From: an uncultured Lachnospiraceae bacterium
GTDB lineage: Bacteria; Bacillota; Clostridia; Lachnospirales; Lachnospiraceae
DNA: 64,000 bases
Assembly: GCA_910586405.1 (NCBI GenBank)
Contig: CAJUII010000002.1
Coordinates: 30,967-94,966, forward strand
Reading direction: 5' to 3'
The position numbers and the translations under genes were made by a program. Each line of letters begins with the position of its first letter. The first letter of the stretch is position 1. Shown here one piece after another: positions 9,226 to 18,691 of this stretch. A model generated the notes under the pieces. It saw only the letters and a program-made list of their open reading frames with translations. It was not told the origin of the DNA and did not search any database.

Positions 9226-12200
9226 ATGTATCACTGCCACATAAACTTCTTTTTTCTGGGAAACCAGCGCAAATTATTTAAAATATTAGAGGGAATGCCC
9301 CCACTCGAACACTTTACACATGAATACTTTGAGAGCAAGACGCCTTATGAATCCATGATTTCAAAAGCCGACGTCATCATTGCAGACCTCGAGAAGATGG
9401 ATGCCGCCTCGACGCTACAAATGCTGCTCTCAGAAAAAAAATCAACGACAGATCTTATCGTACTTGCAGACAAAAACCAGCTTGCCGAGCTGGCAGCACT
9501 GCCTGGCTGTCTGTCCGAAATACACGATATCTGGACACTCCCGATCTCTGAGGAGGAACTAAAATTTCACTTTTTAAAATGGCAGCAGCACTGCAAGACA
9601 GACAAGGACTACTGGATGACAAGCCAGTATCTCGAATCTGCTATCAACAGTGTACCAAATCTGATCTGGTATAAAACCAAAGATGGCATTCACGAGAAAG
9701 TCAATGACAGCTTCTGCAAGACAGTCAACAAGACAAAAGCACAAGTAGAGGGACGCGGACACGCTTATATCTGGGATGTTGAGCACGATGACCCAGCATG
9801 TATTGAATCAGAGCGTGAAGTCATGACCAAAAGGGAGACCTGCATCTCTGAGGAGACGATTCAGACCAGCTCCGGTACAAGGCTCCTCACTACTTATAAA
9901 TCACCCTTGTATGACGTTGATGGGAGCGTGATGGGTACTGTCGGTATCGGCATTGACATCACACAGGAAAATGAATATAAGCAGCAAGTGATTGCCAAGA
10001 CCAAAACCTTGGAAACCCTCTTTACTACGATGGACTGCGGCATATTATGCCATTCCGTCGATGGTTCCAAGATCATCAGCATCAACAGGGCTGCCCTCAA
10101 AATCCTAGGATATGACTCTCAGGAGGACCTGCTCTCCGCTGGATTCGATATGATAGCCGCCTCTGTACTACCGGAGGATGGAGAGCGACTGCGAACAGGT
10201 ATTATGTCCCTTCAGGAAGCCGGCGACAGCATTAACGTCGCATATCGTGTACAGCACGCTAACGGCGACCTGCTACATATCATGGGAAATATCAAGCTGA
10301 CCGAGGAAAACGGTGAGCTGTTTTACCAGCGTTTCCTGCTGGACTGCACCACGCAGCGGTTGAACGAGGAAAAACAGCGCAGGCAGGAGGAGCAGCGCCA
10401 GATGGAACTGCTCCATGCACTGAGCATCGACTACAATCTCGTATGCTTCTTTGACCTCGATTCCGGTGTGGGCAAGGCACTGCGCATTAACGACTGTAAA
10501 TACAAAATATTGGATGAACTATTCGCCGGCGAACTGTCCATGGAAGACAATTTCAATATATACATTGATCGATGTGTCTACGAGGAGGACCAGGAAATGA
10601 TGCGCAATGCACTCTCACGCGAAAACCTGATGAAAAAACTCGCCGAGAAAAAAGTGTACTCTGTCAATTACCGGACCATTTGCTATGGCGAGATGCGGTA
10701 TTTCCAAATGAAAGCCGTATGTGCAGGAGACTGGAGTAAAAACAGCGGTATCGTTCTGGGCTTCCACAGCATTGACGAGGAAACCCGCAGTGAGATGGAG
10801 AAAAACACCATCCTCGAGGATGCGCTGTTGCAGGCAAACCGCGCCAACAAGGCAAAGAGTGTCTTCCTCTCCAATATGTCACATGATATCCGTACCCCGA
10901 TGAACGCCATCATCGGCTTTACAACACTTGCGCTCAGCCGTATAGACCACACAGATCAGGTCGAAGGATACTTAAAGAAAATTATGACCTCAGGCAATCA
11001 TCTGCTGAATCTGATCAACAATGTCCTTGATATGAGTCATATCGAGAGCGGCAAGATGCAGCTGTCCGAACAGCTCTGCTCGCTGCCGGAAATTCTGCAT
11101 GGACTGCGCAACATCATCCAAGCAGACATCCACTCAAAACAGTTAGAATTGTACATGGATGCCATCGATGTGCAGAATGAAAATATTTATTGCGACCGCC
11201 TCCGGCTAAATCAAGTACTGCTGAATCTGCTGAACAACGCCATCAAATACACCACCGCAGGCGGCATCGTCAGCGTCAAGGTCACAGAAAAACCAAGCGG
11301 CACCGAAGGACATGCCACCTATGAATTTCAGGTCAAGGATACTGGCATCGGCATGAGTGATGACTTTGTCGCTCATATCTTTGAACCCTTTGAGCGGGAG
11401 CGCAACTCCACGATCAGCGGCATACAGGGAACCGGACTTGGCATGGCCATCACAAAGAATATCGTAAACATGATGAACGGCACCATCGGCGTGACCAGCA
11501 AGCAGAATATCGGTTCAGAGTTTACAGTATCCTTCACGTTCCGTATCAGCGCAGAGGTCAAACCATCCCCGCTGATCCCGAAATTCAAGGGATGCCGGGC
11601 GCTCGTTGTCGATGACGACTTCAATACCTGCGACAGTGTCTCCTATATGTTACAGCAGATTGGTATGCGTGCCGAGTGGACGTTGTCTGGCAAAGAAGCG
11701 GTGCTTCGTACCCATCAGGCAGTGATGCGCAAGGACTTCTACTCTGTCTACATCATTGACTGGATGCTTCCTGACATGAACGGTATCGAAGTTGCCCGCA
11801 GAATCCAGAAGGAGACCGGCGGTAATGTACCGATTATTGTCCTCACTGCATACAACTGGGAGGATATCGAGGATGAGGCAAAAGAGGCAGGTGTAACCGC
11901 ATTTTGCAGCAAACCGCTGTTTTTGTCAGAGCTGCGTGAGTGTCTGCACTCCATCACGACTACAGACGAGGACCGGAAAACTACTGAAAGTGAAAAGTCT
12001 GTGGCATTCCATGCAGAGCGTCTGCTTCTGGTGGAGGACAATGAGTTAAATCAAGAAATTGCCACCGAAATATTACAGGAAGCAGGATTTTCTGTCGAAG
12101 TTGCCGAAAACGGTCAGATTGCCGTCGATATGCTGGAACGCTCCGAACCCGGATACTATCAGCTCATTCTGATGGATGTCCAAATGCCCGTGATGAACGG

Positions 12201-12390
12201 CTACGAGGCGACGAGAACAATCCGCAAGCTCAAGGACACACAGCTTGCTGCAATCCCAATCCTTGCCATGACGGCAAACGCCTTTGAGGAGGATAAACAG
12301 GAAGCGCTCAAAAGCGGCATGAACGGTCATATCGCTAAGCCAATCAATATCGATAACCTCATCAACACGTTAAAACGAGTTTTACATTAA
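9226..12390 (+). CDS. Soluble hybrid sensor histidine kinase (pseudo-REC, PAS x2-3, HisKA, HATPase, REC x2)
   Basis: This protein has 1054 residues and no membrane segment. Residues 1-120 fold-match a receiver domain (beta3-like VIIADLEK) but lack the acidic pair after beta1, so they are probably a pseudo-receiver. PAS-like domains follow at about 135-245 and 258-380, with a less clear one at about 395-520. The HisKA motif SNMSHDIRTPMNA carries His553. The ATPase N box NLLNNAIKYT is near 667, with DTGIGM and GTGLGMAI after it. Receiver 1 (ALVVDDD from about 792) carries Asp845 in IIDWMLPDMNG. Receiver 2 (LLLVEDNE from about 934) carries Asp984 in LMDVQMPVMNG. GAGGAGGAACTGAC precedes the ATG. 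The input is presumably intracellular or through partner proteins, and the output regulator is not encoded nearby. Confidence 0.93.
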   Translation: MYHCHINFFFLGNQRKLFKILEGMPPLEHFTHEYFESKTPYESMISKADVIIADLEKMDAASTLQMLLSEKKSTTDLIVLADKNQLAELAALPGCLSEIHDIWTLPISEEELKFHFLKWQQHCKTDKDYWMTSQYLESAINSVPNLIWYKTKDGIHEKVNDSFCKTVNKTKAQVEGRGHAYIWDVEHDDPACIESEREVMTKRETCISEETIQTSSGTRLLTTYKSPLYDVDGSVMGTVGIGIDITQENEYKQQVIAKTKTLETLFTTMDCGILCHSVDGSKIISINRAALKILGYDSQEDLLSAGFDMIAASVLPEDGERLRTGIMSLQEAGDSINVAYRVQHANGDLLHIMGNIKLTEENGELFYQRFLLDCTTQRLNEEKQRRQEEQRQMELLHALSIDYNLVCFFDLDSGVGKALRINDCKYKILDELFAGELSMEDNFNIYIDRCVYEEDQEMMRNALSRENLMKKLAEKKVYSVNYRTICYGEMRYFQMKAVCAGDWSKNSGIVLGFHSIDEETRSEMEKNTILEDALLQANRANKAKSVFLSNMSHDIRTPMNAIIGFTTLALSRIDHTDQVEGYLKKIMTSGNHLLNLINNVLDMSHIESGKMQLSEQLCSLPEILHGLRNIIQADIHSKQLELYMDAIDVQNENIYCDRLRLNQVLLNLLNNAIKYTTAGGIVSVKVTEKPSGTEGHATYEFQVKDTGIGMSDDFVAHIFEPFERERNSTISGIQGTGLGMAITKNIVNMMNGTIGVTSKQNIGSEFTVSFTFRISAEVKPSPLIPKFKGCRALVVDDDFNTCDSVSYMLQQIGMRAEWTLSGKEAVLRTHQAVMRKDFYSVYIIDWMLPDMNGIEVARRIQKETGGNVPIIVLTAYNWEDIEDEAKEAGVTAFCSKPLFLSELRECLHSITTTDEDRKTTESEKSVAFHAERLLLVEDNELNQEIATEILQEAGFSVEVAENGQIAVDMLERSEPGYYQLILMDVQMPVMNGYEATRTIRKLKDTQLAAIPILAMTANAFEEDKQEALKSGMNGHIAKPINIDNLINTLKRVLH

Positions 12391-12438
12391 GTTATACATC
12401 AAAAAAGGGGATTCAATCCCCTTTTTTGATGTATAACT
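12390..12438. terminator. Perfect 49-bp palindrome, bidirectional terminator
   Basis: Two exact 24-bp arms surround a single C: AGTTATACATC, A6, GGGGATT, then C and the complement. The arm begins on the last base of the kinase stop codon. In either direction the hairpin has a GGGGATT-type core followed by a T6 run. It separates the plus-strand kinase gene from the convergent minus-strand remnants. Confidence 0.85.
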
Positions 12439-12442
12439 GCGA

Positions 12443-12580
12443 TTAGCTATAATAAGATGCCTGTGTACTGTATAGTTCATAATATCTGCCTTGCCGTGCC
12501 AGAAGCGTCTCATGTGTCCCCTCCTCTAGAATCAGCATAAACAATGTGAGCCCTATCAAGATCAGGATTAAAATTTTCAT
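12443..12580 (-). pseudogene. Deletion scar: kinase-like first helix fused to the tail of an ABC exporter
   Basis: A 45-codon frame starts with MKILILILIGLTLFML, a single hydrophobic helix, and switches to ILEEGTHETLLARQGRYYEL then YSTQ. The second part is the hallmark C-terminus of MsbA-type ABC exporters, where an exposed Gly-Thr-His follows the nucleotide-binding domain. The ATG overlaps the stop of the response regulator remnant (ATGA), which is the normal arrangement for a downstream sensor kinase. I infer that a deletion removed most of a kinase gene and the front of an exporter gene and joined the ends. No function is likely. Confidence 0.6.
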
Positions 12581-13164
12581 GGACATGCTCCCCTGTAATA
12601 CTGTATAAACCGTTCATTTAATAATTGATACGCGCTGCGGCTCACTGGCAAAATCGTGTTATCAGAAAGTGTACAATCTGTACGAGTGATTTTCTCGACA
12701 TAGGACAGATTTACCACGTAACTTCTATGGCACTTCACGAACTATTCTTTTCTGTGTATATGCGCCACAACTGCCGCCAGACTCTCCTTGATGCGGATTG
12801 TCGGCGCATCTGCCAGATGCAGGTGCGTGTAATGCCCCAATACCTCCATGTAGCAGATACTGCCCTCCGCAATCCTTTTTGTTGCGCCATTCTCGCTGAT
12901 CGTAATACTAATATTGTCCTCCATACCACGATGCCGCTCTGCCAGCAGTTCGTCGAGCAGACTGTCAAGCTTGTCCGCTGTAATTGGTTTGAGCAGATAT
13001 CGCACAGCCCGCACTTCATAGCCCTCGATGGCAAACGCGCTGTCCGCCGTCAGAAACGCAATCGGCAGCTTTTTATCCTTTTTGCGGATGGCGTGTGCAA
13101 GCTCCACGCCATTCATCCGCCGCATCGCGATATCAAGAAAGACCGCATCGTATGCGATCCGCAT
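12577..13164 (-). pseudogene. Degenerate LytTR-family response regulator with in-frame stop
   Basis: The frame opens MRIAYDAVFLDIAMRRMNG. The first four residues match a normal start, but the roughly 40 residues that carry the acidic pair of the receiver are missing, so YDAVFLDIAM (phospho-Asp region) follows directly. The rest of the receiver (AFLTADSAFAIEGYEVRAVR, then YLLKPI) and a LytTR DNA-binding domain (IRIKESLAAVV) are readable. A TAG at 12742-12744 interrupts the reading. Beyond it the same frame continues FVKCHRSYVVNLSYVEKI to a TGA at 12577-12579, exactly the LytTR core. An internal deletion plus a nonsense codon make this a decayed LytR/AgrA-type regulator. It lies 22 bp behind the GLUG protein, so that system may once have had its own two-component control. 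Confidence 0.8.
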
Positions 13165-13186
13165 CTTGTTCTCCTTCCCTTTGTCA

Positions 13187-16100
13187 TCACTTTTGTTCCT
13201 TTTTCACCCGCCGCTGCTTCCTGCGCGCACCTCGTTTCTTCAACACCGCGGTCAACAAGATCACGGCTGCTGCTGCGGCGGCTATGCTGCCGATCATCAG
13301 CACTTTATTGTCCTGATCTTCCACGACACAGAAATACGCCTGCGTGCCCGTCATGCCAACTTGCAGATATTGTCCCCTGATCTTGCTCTCTTGCTCCGTC
13401 CAGACCGCATCCGCGCATCCATAGACGACCGCATCCTCATAGGGATTGAGAATGCGCAGCGCAAAGGAATCGGTATCCTTGATGCCGCTGTTTTCTAGTG
13501 TCACCTCATACACGACATACGGTTTGCCAGCAGCCTCCTCTGGAGGCGCCATATCACTGATTCTGGCATTTAGTACCGTCTCCTCCGTAAAGATATCCTC
13601 CACCAAAGCATAAGGTTTTTTCCAGGCACCCTCCTGTGTGCCCTCGGCATCACTGCTGCTCTGCACAACAGTCACATTGTCCTTGTACACAGCCTCCACA
13701 ACGAAAGTGCCGCTCATTCTCTGCCCGGAAACGTCAGGCCATGCCCCATAAAAGCCTTCCTTCGCCGGAATCTGTGGGAAGTTCAGCTTGTCGAGCCTCT
13801 CCCCGTACTTCACTTCCTCTGAGCCGAGATAGGTGTCCTCGATTTTGTAAATTACTTTGAGATGCCAAAACTGTGTGGGAAGCTGTTCCACCGTCAGCAG
13901 TTCCTCGTAGCTCATAGGCTCTGCCACACCGATATAGCTGATGTTGTCTATGCCGTGAATCTGCTCTCCGACATAAAAATTGTCGGCAACCTTTGCGCCT
14001 TCTTCCGCGGCGTCCGCATCCATCTCCTCATAGGAGACAACCTGTCCTGCGATGGCGCCCGCGCGGCCGTTCTCAGACTGCACATCTGCCATAGAATAAC
14101 AGTTTTTGAGTGTTTCCGCGTATCCGGCAATACCGCCCACATTCTTGTTTCCAGTGACAGAACAGAGCGCATAGCACTTTTTGATGATGGTCAGAGACTC
14201 GCCGCAGATACCGCCCACATAATCGCCCTCTATGCTCTCCACGCTTCCGTAGCCCTCGGAATCCACAATAATACCGTGGTTCATATAGCCGCAGATGCCG
14301 CCTGCCCCATTCTTTTTGGCGGTGATATAGCCCTCATTGACGCTGTCCGTCACCAGACATTTCGTGATGAAGCGTCTGCCGATCTCATACTCAATGGTTC
14401 CTGCCGCACTGTCCTCAGGATCCTCGTCATCAATGGACATCGAGCCCGCGATACCGCCCACATTGATATCCCCTTTCACAACACCCTTGTTGACACAGGC
14501 ATCAGTGCGTCCTGTCGTGATGGTGTCAATATTCTCATCATCGACATCCTCATACAGCGCCTCGATGCTCAGGCTCTCAAGATCTACCATACGGTCCGCC
14601 AAGAGATTAAACACGATGTTCAACTGATCATTGACTGCGCGAAGGTCATCATTGATGATATCAGAATAACCTGCTGCATTGTCGCTGAGCACCTTGATGC
14701 TGTCCGATAACCCTTTGAGCTGGTCATGAAAATTCTCCTTGGCGATGTCAAAATCATCTCCGAGCTTGGAGAAACGGATATCCGGCTGCGCATTCATATA
14801 GTTGACTATCCCCTTCACGCTGTTGTTTGCCGCTTTCAGCGAATCCAACATACCGTGAATGTGGTCTGTCGCCCTGTCGATGTCCTTCCTTGCTGCCTCC
14901 GCCGCATCCGCGGTATACGGTGCGAGAATGTTGTACACTGTTGCCAGATTACTCAGAATCGCAGAAGCCGACGAGGACATCTCACCAAGATCGTCCACCA
15001 ACTGAATCACTTCTGCCACGATGGCATCCTGCTGCGCCGAAGTAAGCTCTTCCCAGCTCTTGTAGGAGCCGTCTGCCTTCTGCACAATATCTTTTATGTT
15101 CTTGATAGACTTCTGCACTGCATCGGACGACTTTGACAGCGCGTCAATCGAATCCTTGATGTTTGACTTAGAGGTATCGACGGTCTGCTTTTTGTTCTGC
15201 TTGTTGAACTTGATCTCCACTGTGCAGGGGGCTTTGGACATCTTAGTGATATCAAACTCATAAATGTATGTACCGCTCTGCCTTTTGGACACAGACAGTT
15301 TTTTGCCGCCCGCATCTGTGACAGAGATACTCTTGACCGTGTAGGCTGCACTCGGTTTCACATTGACGGTCACGGTTCCCTCCGCATTGCCTGAATACGA
15401 CGCATTGCCGCTCATATTGGACTTTAGGATAATGTCCACAGGCTCAAACTGTGCTGTGACATCTACCTCCTTTGATGGCATGGTAAAAGAATACCGCTTG
15501 CCGTCCTTTTCCAGCACAGGCTTTGCGCCATTTACCAGAATGCTGGTCAGCACATAACCGTTGTTGGATGTCGGTGTTATATAGACCTTCTCCCCCGCCT
15601 TAGCGCTTGTCATATCGACTGCCACGACGCCGCCTGTGCTGGAAGCGGTGGTGATATTGTAGGCATTCCCTTGGTCCGCTGTGTCCTTCTGCTTCTCTAC
15701 AAAAACGGCATAGACACTGTAGTTGTCGTTGTCTCCCTCCAGATCGACGATATACGTATAGGTTTGATTCTCGCTGTCGTAGGTCAGCGCACTTTTGCCA
15801 ACCACAGTGTCAGTTATCGATTTGACATACTCTGGCTGCTCCTCCGCTGCGGGAATTGTCTCCTCGTTGTTTGCACTTTCTGTCGTGCCCTCTTGTTCGG
15901 TCTGACTTTCATTTTCTGACAGTCCTTCGGTATTTGTAACAGGTTCGGTCTCTGATGGGGTATCAGAGGGCTTTTCTGCTTCTGTCACAGGTTCGGTCTC
16001 CGACAGGGTATCAGAGGGCTTTTCTGCTTCTGTTATAGATTCGGTCTCTGACGGGGTATCAGAGGGCTTTTCTGTCTCCATCATCTCAGCGTCGCTCTCT

Positions 16101-18691
16101 GATGGGTTTGGTGTCTCCGTTGTGGGCTCTCCTTCCGATGTAAAATCCGATGATTCTTCCACATCCGATGCGTTGTCATTTCCCGATGCGCTCTCTGTGT
16201 CCGCAGATTCCTCACCGCTGTCTGCCGGATTTTTGGATGTGCTCTCTGCATCTGGCGAACTGCCGCTGTCTGCCGGATTGTTCGACGCGCTTTCTTTGTC
16301 CGCCGGATTCTCTGACGCACCTTCACGTTCCGCAGCGTTTTCCACCAGTCCTGCCAATTGCGTCTCCTGCTCTGTATCGCCTTTGCCAGACGCACCTGCT
16401 GCGCCGGAGAGTGTCACCTTCTTAAATTCCAGCGCCTTGTTCTCATCGACATCATAGCCGTCACTAGGTTTTATTGTGATCTGATACTGTGTTCCGCTCG
16501 CGCCCTTGCGCACAAAGATTGTTCCGCCGGCATTCGACTCTGGATAGATGCGTTTTCGTGAATCCTTGTCATACTGACTCTGAAACAGCACCTCGACCTC
16601 CACATCCCTGTCCGGCATTTGGAACACACGTTCATTGACATTGGTGTTGCTCGGCGCGGAGGCAATATCGCCCGACACCTTCATCTCTTTGAAAACATAC
16701 TCCGCGCCAGCCACGATATGAATCGTGACCTCCTCGCCTGACGCCGCAGTATTGCCGCCTCCAGCCACATATGCGGTCCCGCCTGTGCCGGATTTGACTG
16801 TGACCTTGTGGGAAGCCGACGAAGCTTTCGCAAAGACTGCCTCCACCACAGTAGACATCTCTTCCTTGATATAGCTCTTTCTGTCCAGCGTGATTTCATT
16901 GTCTGCACTCACGGCCCCGGAATAGCTGACGCCACCGACCTTGTAGCCGTCAAAACGGTATCCGCTCGAAGCCGATGCCTTGAATGTCACCTTGTCACCG
17001 TCCTCGGTTGCAGTGACGCGTCCGCCCACAGTGGATTTCACAAGAAATGTCCCTTTATATACAAACTGTGCTGTGACCTTCACATTTTTCTTTGGCATCA
17101 CAAATGTATATTGGTCACTTCTGCCGCTCACCAAAGTGACCGCAATCCCCTTGCCGCCCGCATCCTTCACGCTCAGCGAGCCATCCTTAAGCCTGTATCC
17201 ATCCTCCGGCGCCACAGTGATGGTCACAGTGTCCTTTTCTTGTGGATTGGTGCTGTCTGCTTTGATTGTACCGCCCACACTCGAAAGCAGTGTGAGCCTG
17301 CTGTAATCTGTCTCATCATACACGGAGTCATCGAGCTTATCGAGAACCGCCAAGTCCTCTGACAACTGCTTTGCGGTGTCATTCAAATCCGACATTTTAT
17401 CTCCTGCCGCAGAGACATGGTTCAGTACATCCGGCAGCATATCGATAATGTGCTCCATGCGCGCCGACACCGCATTGACCTCATCGACATTTTCATCCAC
17501 AAAATCCGTGATCTGCGTGACGAGCACATCTCCCGAATCGATCGCACTGTCCGCATAGGACTGCATTCGATCCACATCCCCCTTCATGCCGTCGCTTGCG
17601 GCGTCCATGTCATCGATGGTCTTTTCTATGATATCGTGCAGTTTATTGATCGCGTTGCGCAGAGATTCCGCCTCATCAATCTCGATAAAAGGCTCCATCT
17701 GCCCTACAATGCCGCCGATATCCTTGCGCCCATAGACGTTTCCGCTGTTCGTGCACAGGGAGACAACACCCGACTGGCGACCGGCGATGCCGCCGATATT
17801 GTAGCCTGTGTGCTCATATCCAACGGTCCCTGTGTTTGCGCACCGCGATATCACACCGTCAGAAAATCCCGCGATACCGCCTGTGTCCACACCGCTGTAC
17901 AGTTCATTGTCATCATTGGCTGTCAGACTTTCAAGAATCCCCATGCCAGTCCCCATCTCGTCATCCTGCTCCACCCACGCACTGTTGTCATTGATGCCCG
18001 CGCGGTTCGTACAGTTGTTCAGCGCGCCGTGATTGATGCCCACAACGCCTCCCGTCGAGTAGTATCCGGTGATTCTGCCCTTCACAGAACACCCTGTGAT
18101 TGTTCCTGTATGCTCATTGATCCCTGCGATGCCGCCCACTGTATCGCGGCCGCTCACAGTCCCCTGAAAGGTACAGTTCTTGATCGTACCGTAGTTGATG
18201 CCGCAGATGCTTCCCATACATTCCTTCTCATTTTCGGATTCGACTGCCCCCTTTACTGTCAGGTTTTGAATCAAACCGTCGCGCTCCACATAGCGAAACA
18301 GCCCGATCACATATCCGTCCCCCATGTAGTCAAAGCCGGAGATCGTATGTCCCACACCGTCAAATACCCCATTGAACACCGGCACGATCTCGATTGGTGT
18401 GCCTGAGAGGTCAATGTCCGCTTTGAGGCTGACATATTTATTTCTCGACCATGAGTCGATATAGCACTTGGCGGCAAACTCCGCAAATTCTTCCGGGGTG
18501 CTGATATCAATTCTTTCATATTTTATATCTTGTATATTCTCTTCTGTTTCTGCGTCCACGGCCTGCTCCTTCATCTGCTCCGCCGCCTGCACAGTATGTA
18601 TTGGTATTGGTTTTATTCCAGCCAAAATGCTTCCGACCGCCAGCATAACTGCCAGTGCCAAAGCCGCTGCTCTGCTCTGTCTGCTATACAT
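13187..18691 (-). CDS. Large membrane-anchored GLUG / coiled-coil surface protein partnered with MMPL
   Basis: This is an 1834-residue exported protein. ATG 18691 is preferred over an upstream GTG at 18700 because GGGAGAGG is then about 9 bp away. Residues 1-37 are a signal peptide ending in VQA. GLUG repeats (GGIAG, GSICG, ENC/KNC turns) occupy about 90-330, and a helical heptad-rich segment covers about 335-470. Beta repeats of the divergent InlB/Flg_new kind (VTAQFVYKG, GGTAYVAGG) cover about 480-740, and an acidic Ser/Thr/Glu linker about 770-920. More beta repeats follow, then a second long helical region at about 1170-1390 and a second GLUG block at about 1400-1570. A single TM helix at about 1790-1812 precedes a basic tail. 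It overlaps the MMPL gene by a few bases. The paired layout suggests an envelope complex. Function unknown. Confidence 0.88.
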   Translation of the reverse strand: MYSRQSRAAALALAVMLAVGSILAGIKPIPIHTVQAAEQMKEQAVDAETEENIQDIKYERIDISTPEEFAEFAAKCYIDSWSRNKYVSLKADIDLSGTPIEIVPVFNGVFDGVGHTISGFDYMGDGYVIGLFRYVERDGLIQNLTVKGAVESENEKECMGSICGINYGTIKNCTFQGTVSGRDTVGGIAGINEHTGTITGCSVKGRITGYYSTGGVVGINHGALNNCTNRAGINDNSAWVEQDDEMGTGMGILESLTANDDNELYSGVDTGGIAGFSDGVISRCANTGTVGYEHTGYNIGGIAGRQSGVVSLCTNSGNVYGRKDIGGIVGQMEPFIEIDEAESLRNAINKLHDIIEKTIDDMDAASDGMKGDVDRMQSYADSAIDSGDVLVTQITDFVDENVDEVNAVSARMEHIIDMLPDVLNHVSAAGDKMSDLNDTAKQLSEDLAVLDKLDDSVYDETDYSRLTLLSSVGGTIKADSTNPQEKDTVTITVAPEDGYRLKDGSLSVKDAGGKGIAVTLVSGRSDQYTFVMPKKNVKVTAQFVYKGTFLVKSTVGGRVTATEDGDKVTFKASASSGYRFDGYKVGGVSYSGAVSADNEITLDRKSYIKEEMSTVVEAVFAKASSASHKVTVKSGTGGTAYVAGGGNTAASGEEVTIHIVAGAEYVFKEMKVSGDIASAPSNTNVNERVFQMPDRDVEVEVLFQSQYDKDSRKRIYPESNAGGTIFVRKGASGTQYQITIKPSDGYDVDENKALEFKKVTLSGAAGASGKGDTEQETQLAGLVENAAEREGASENPADKESASNNPADSGSSPDAESTSKNPADSGEESADTESASGNDNASDVEESSDFTSEGEPTTETPNPSESDAEMMETEKPSDTPSETESITEAEKPSDTLSETEPVTEAEKPSDTPSETEPVTNTEGLSENESQTEQEGTTESANNEETIPAAEEQPEYVKSITDTVVGKSALTYDSENQTYTYIVDLEGDNDNYSVYAVFVEKQKDTADQGNAYNITTASSTGGVVAVDMTSAKAGEKVYITPTSNNGYVLTSILVNGAKPVLEKDGKRYSFTMPSKEVDVTAQFEPVDIILKSNMSGNASYSGNAEGTVTVNVKPSAAYTVKSISVTDAGGKKLSVSKRQSGTYIYEFDITKMSKAPCTVEIKFNKQNKKQTVDTSKSNIKDSIDALSKSSDAVQKSIKNIKDIVQKADGSYKSWEELTSAQQDAIVAEVIQLVDDLGEMSSSASAILSNLATVYNILAPYTADAAEAARKDIDRATDHIHGMLDSLKAANNSVKGIVNYMNAQPDIRFSKLGDDFDIAKENFHDQLKGLSDSIKVLSDNAAGYSDIINDDLRAVNDQLNIVFNLLADRMVDLESLSIEALYEDVDDENIDTITTGRTDACVNKGVVKGDINVGGIAGSMSIDDEDPEDSAAGTIEYEIGRRFITKCLVTDSVNEGYITAKKNGAGGICGYMNHGIIVDSEGYGSVESIEGDYVGGICGESLTIIKKCYALCSVTGNKNVGGIAGYAETLKNCYSMADVQSENGRAGAIAGQVVSYEEMDADAAEEGAKVADNFYVGEQIHGIDNISYIGVAEPMSYEELLTVEQLPTQFWHLKVIYKIEDTYLGSEEVKYGERLDKLNFPQIPAKEGFYGAWPDVSGQRMSGTFVVEAVYKDNVTVVQSSSDAEGTQEGAWKKPYALVEDIFTEETVLNARISDMAPPEEAAGKPYVVYEVTLENSGIKDTDSFALRILNPYEDAVVYGCADAVWTEQESKIRGQYLQVGMTGTQAYFCVVEDQDNKVLMIGSIAAAAAAVILLTAVLKKRGARRKQRRVKKEQK
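15941..16084 (-). repeat. Three tandem 48-bp repeats encoding EKPSDTPSETEPVTEA
   Basis: Units begin at 15941, 15989 and 16037 (plus-strand aggttcggtc or agattcggtc) and are nearly identical. Each encodes 16 residues of the acidic linker in the GLUG protein. The period is a multiple of three, so copy-number change would stay in frame. Confidence 0.8.
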
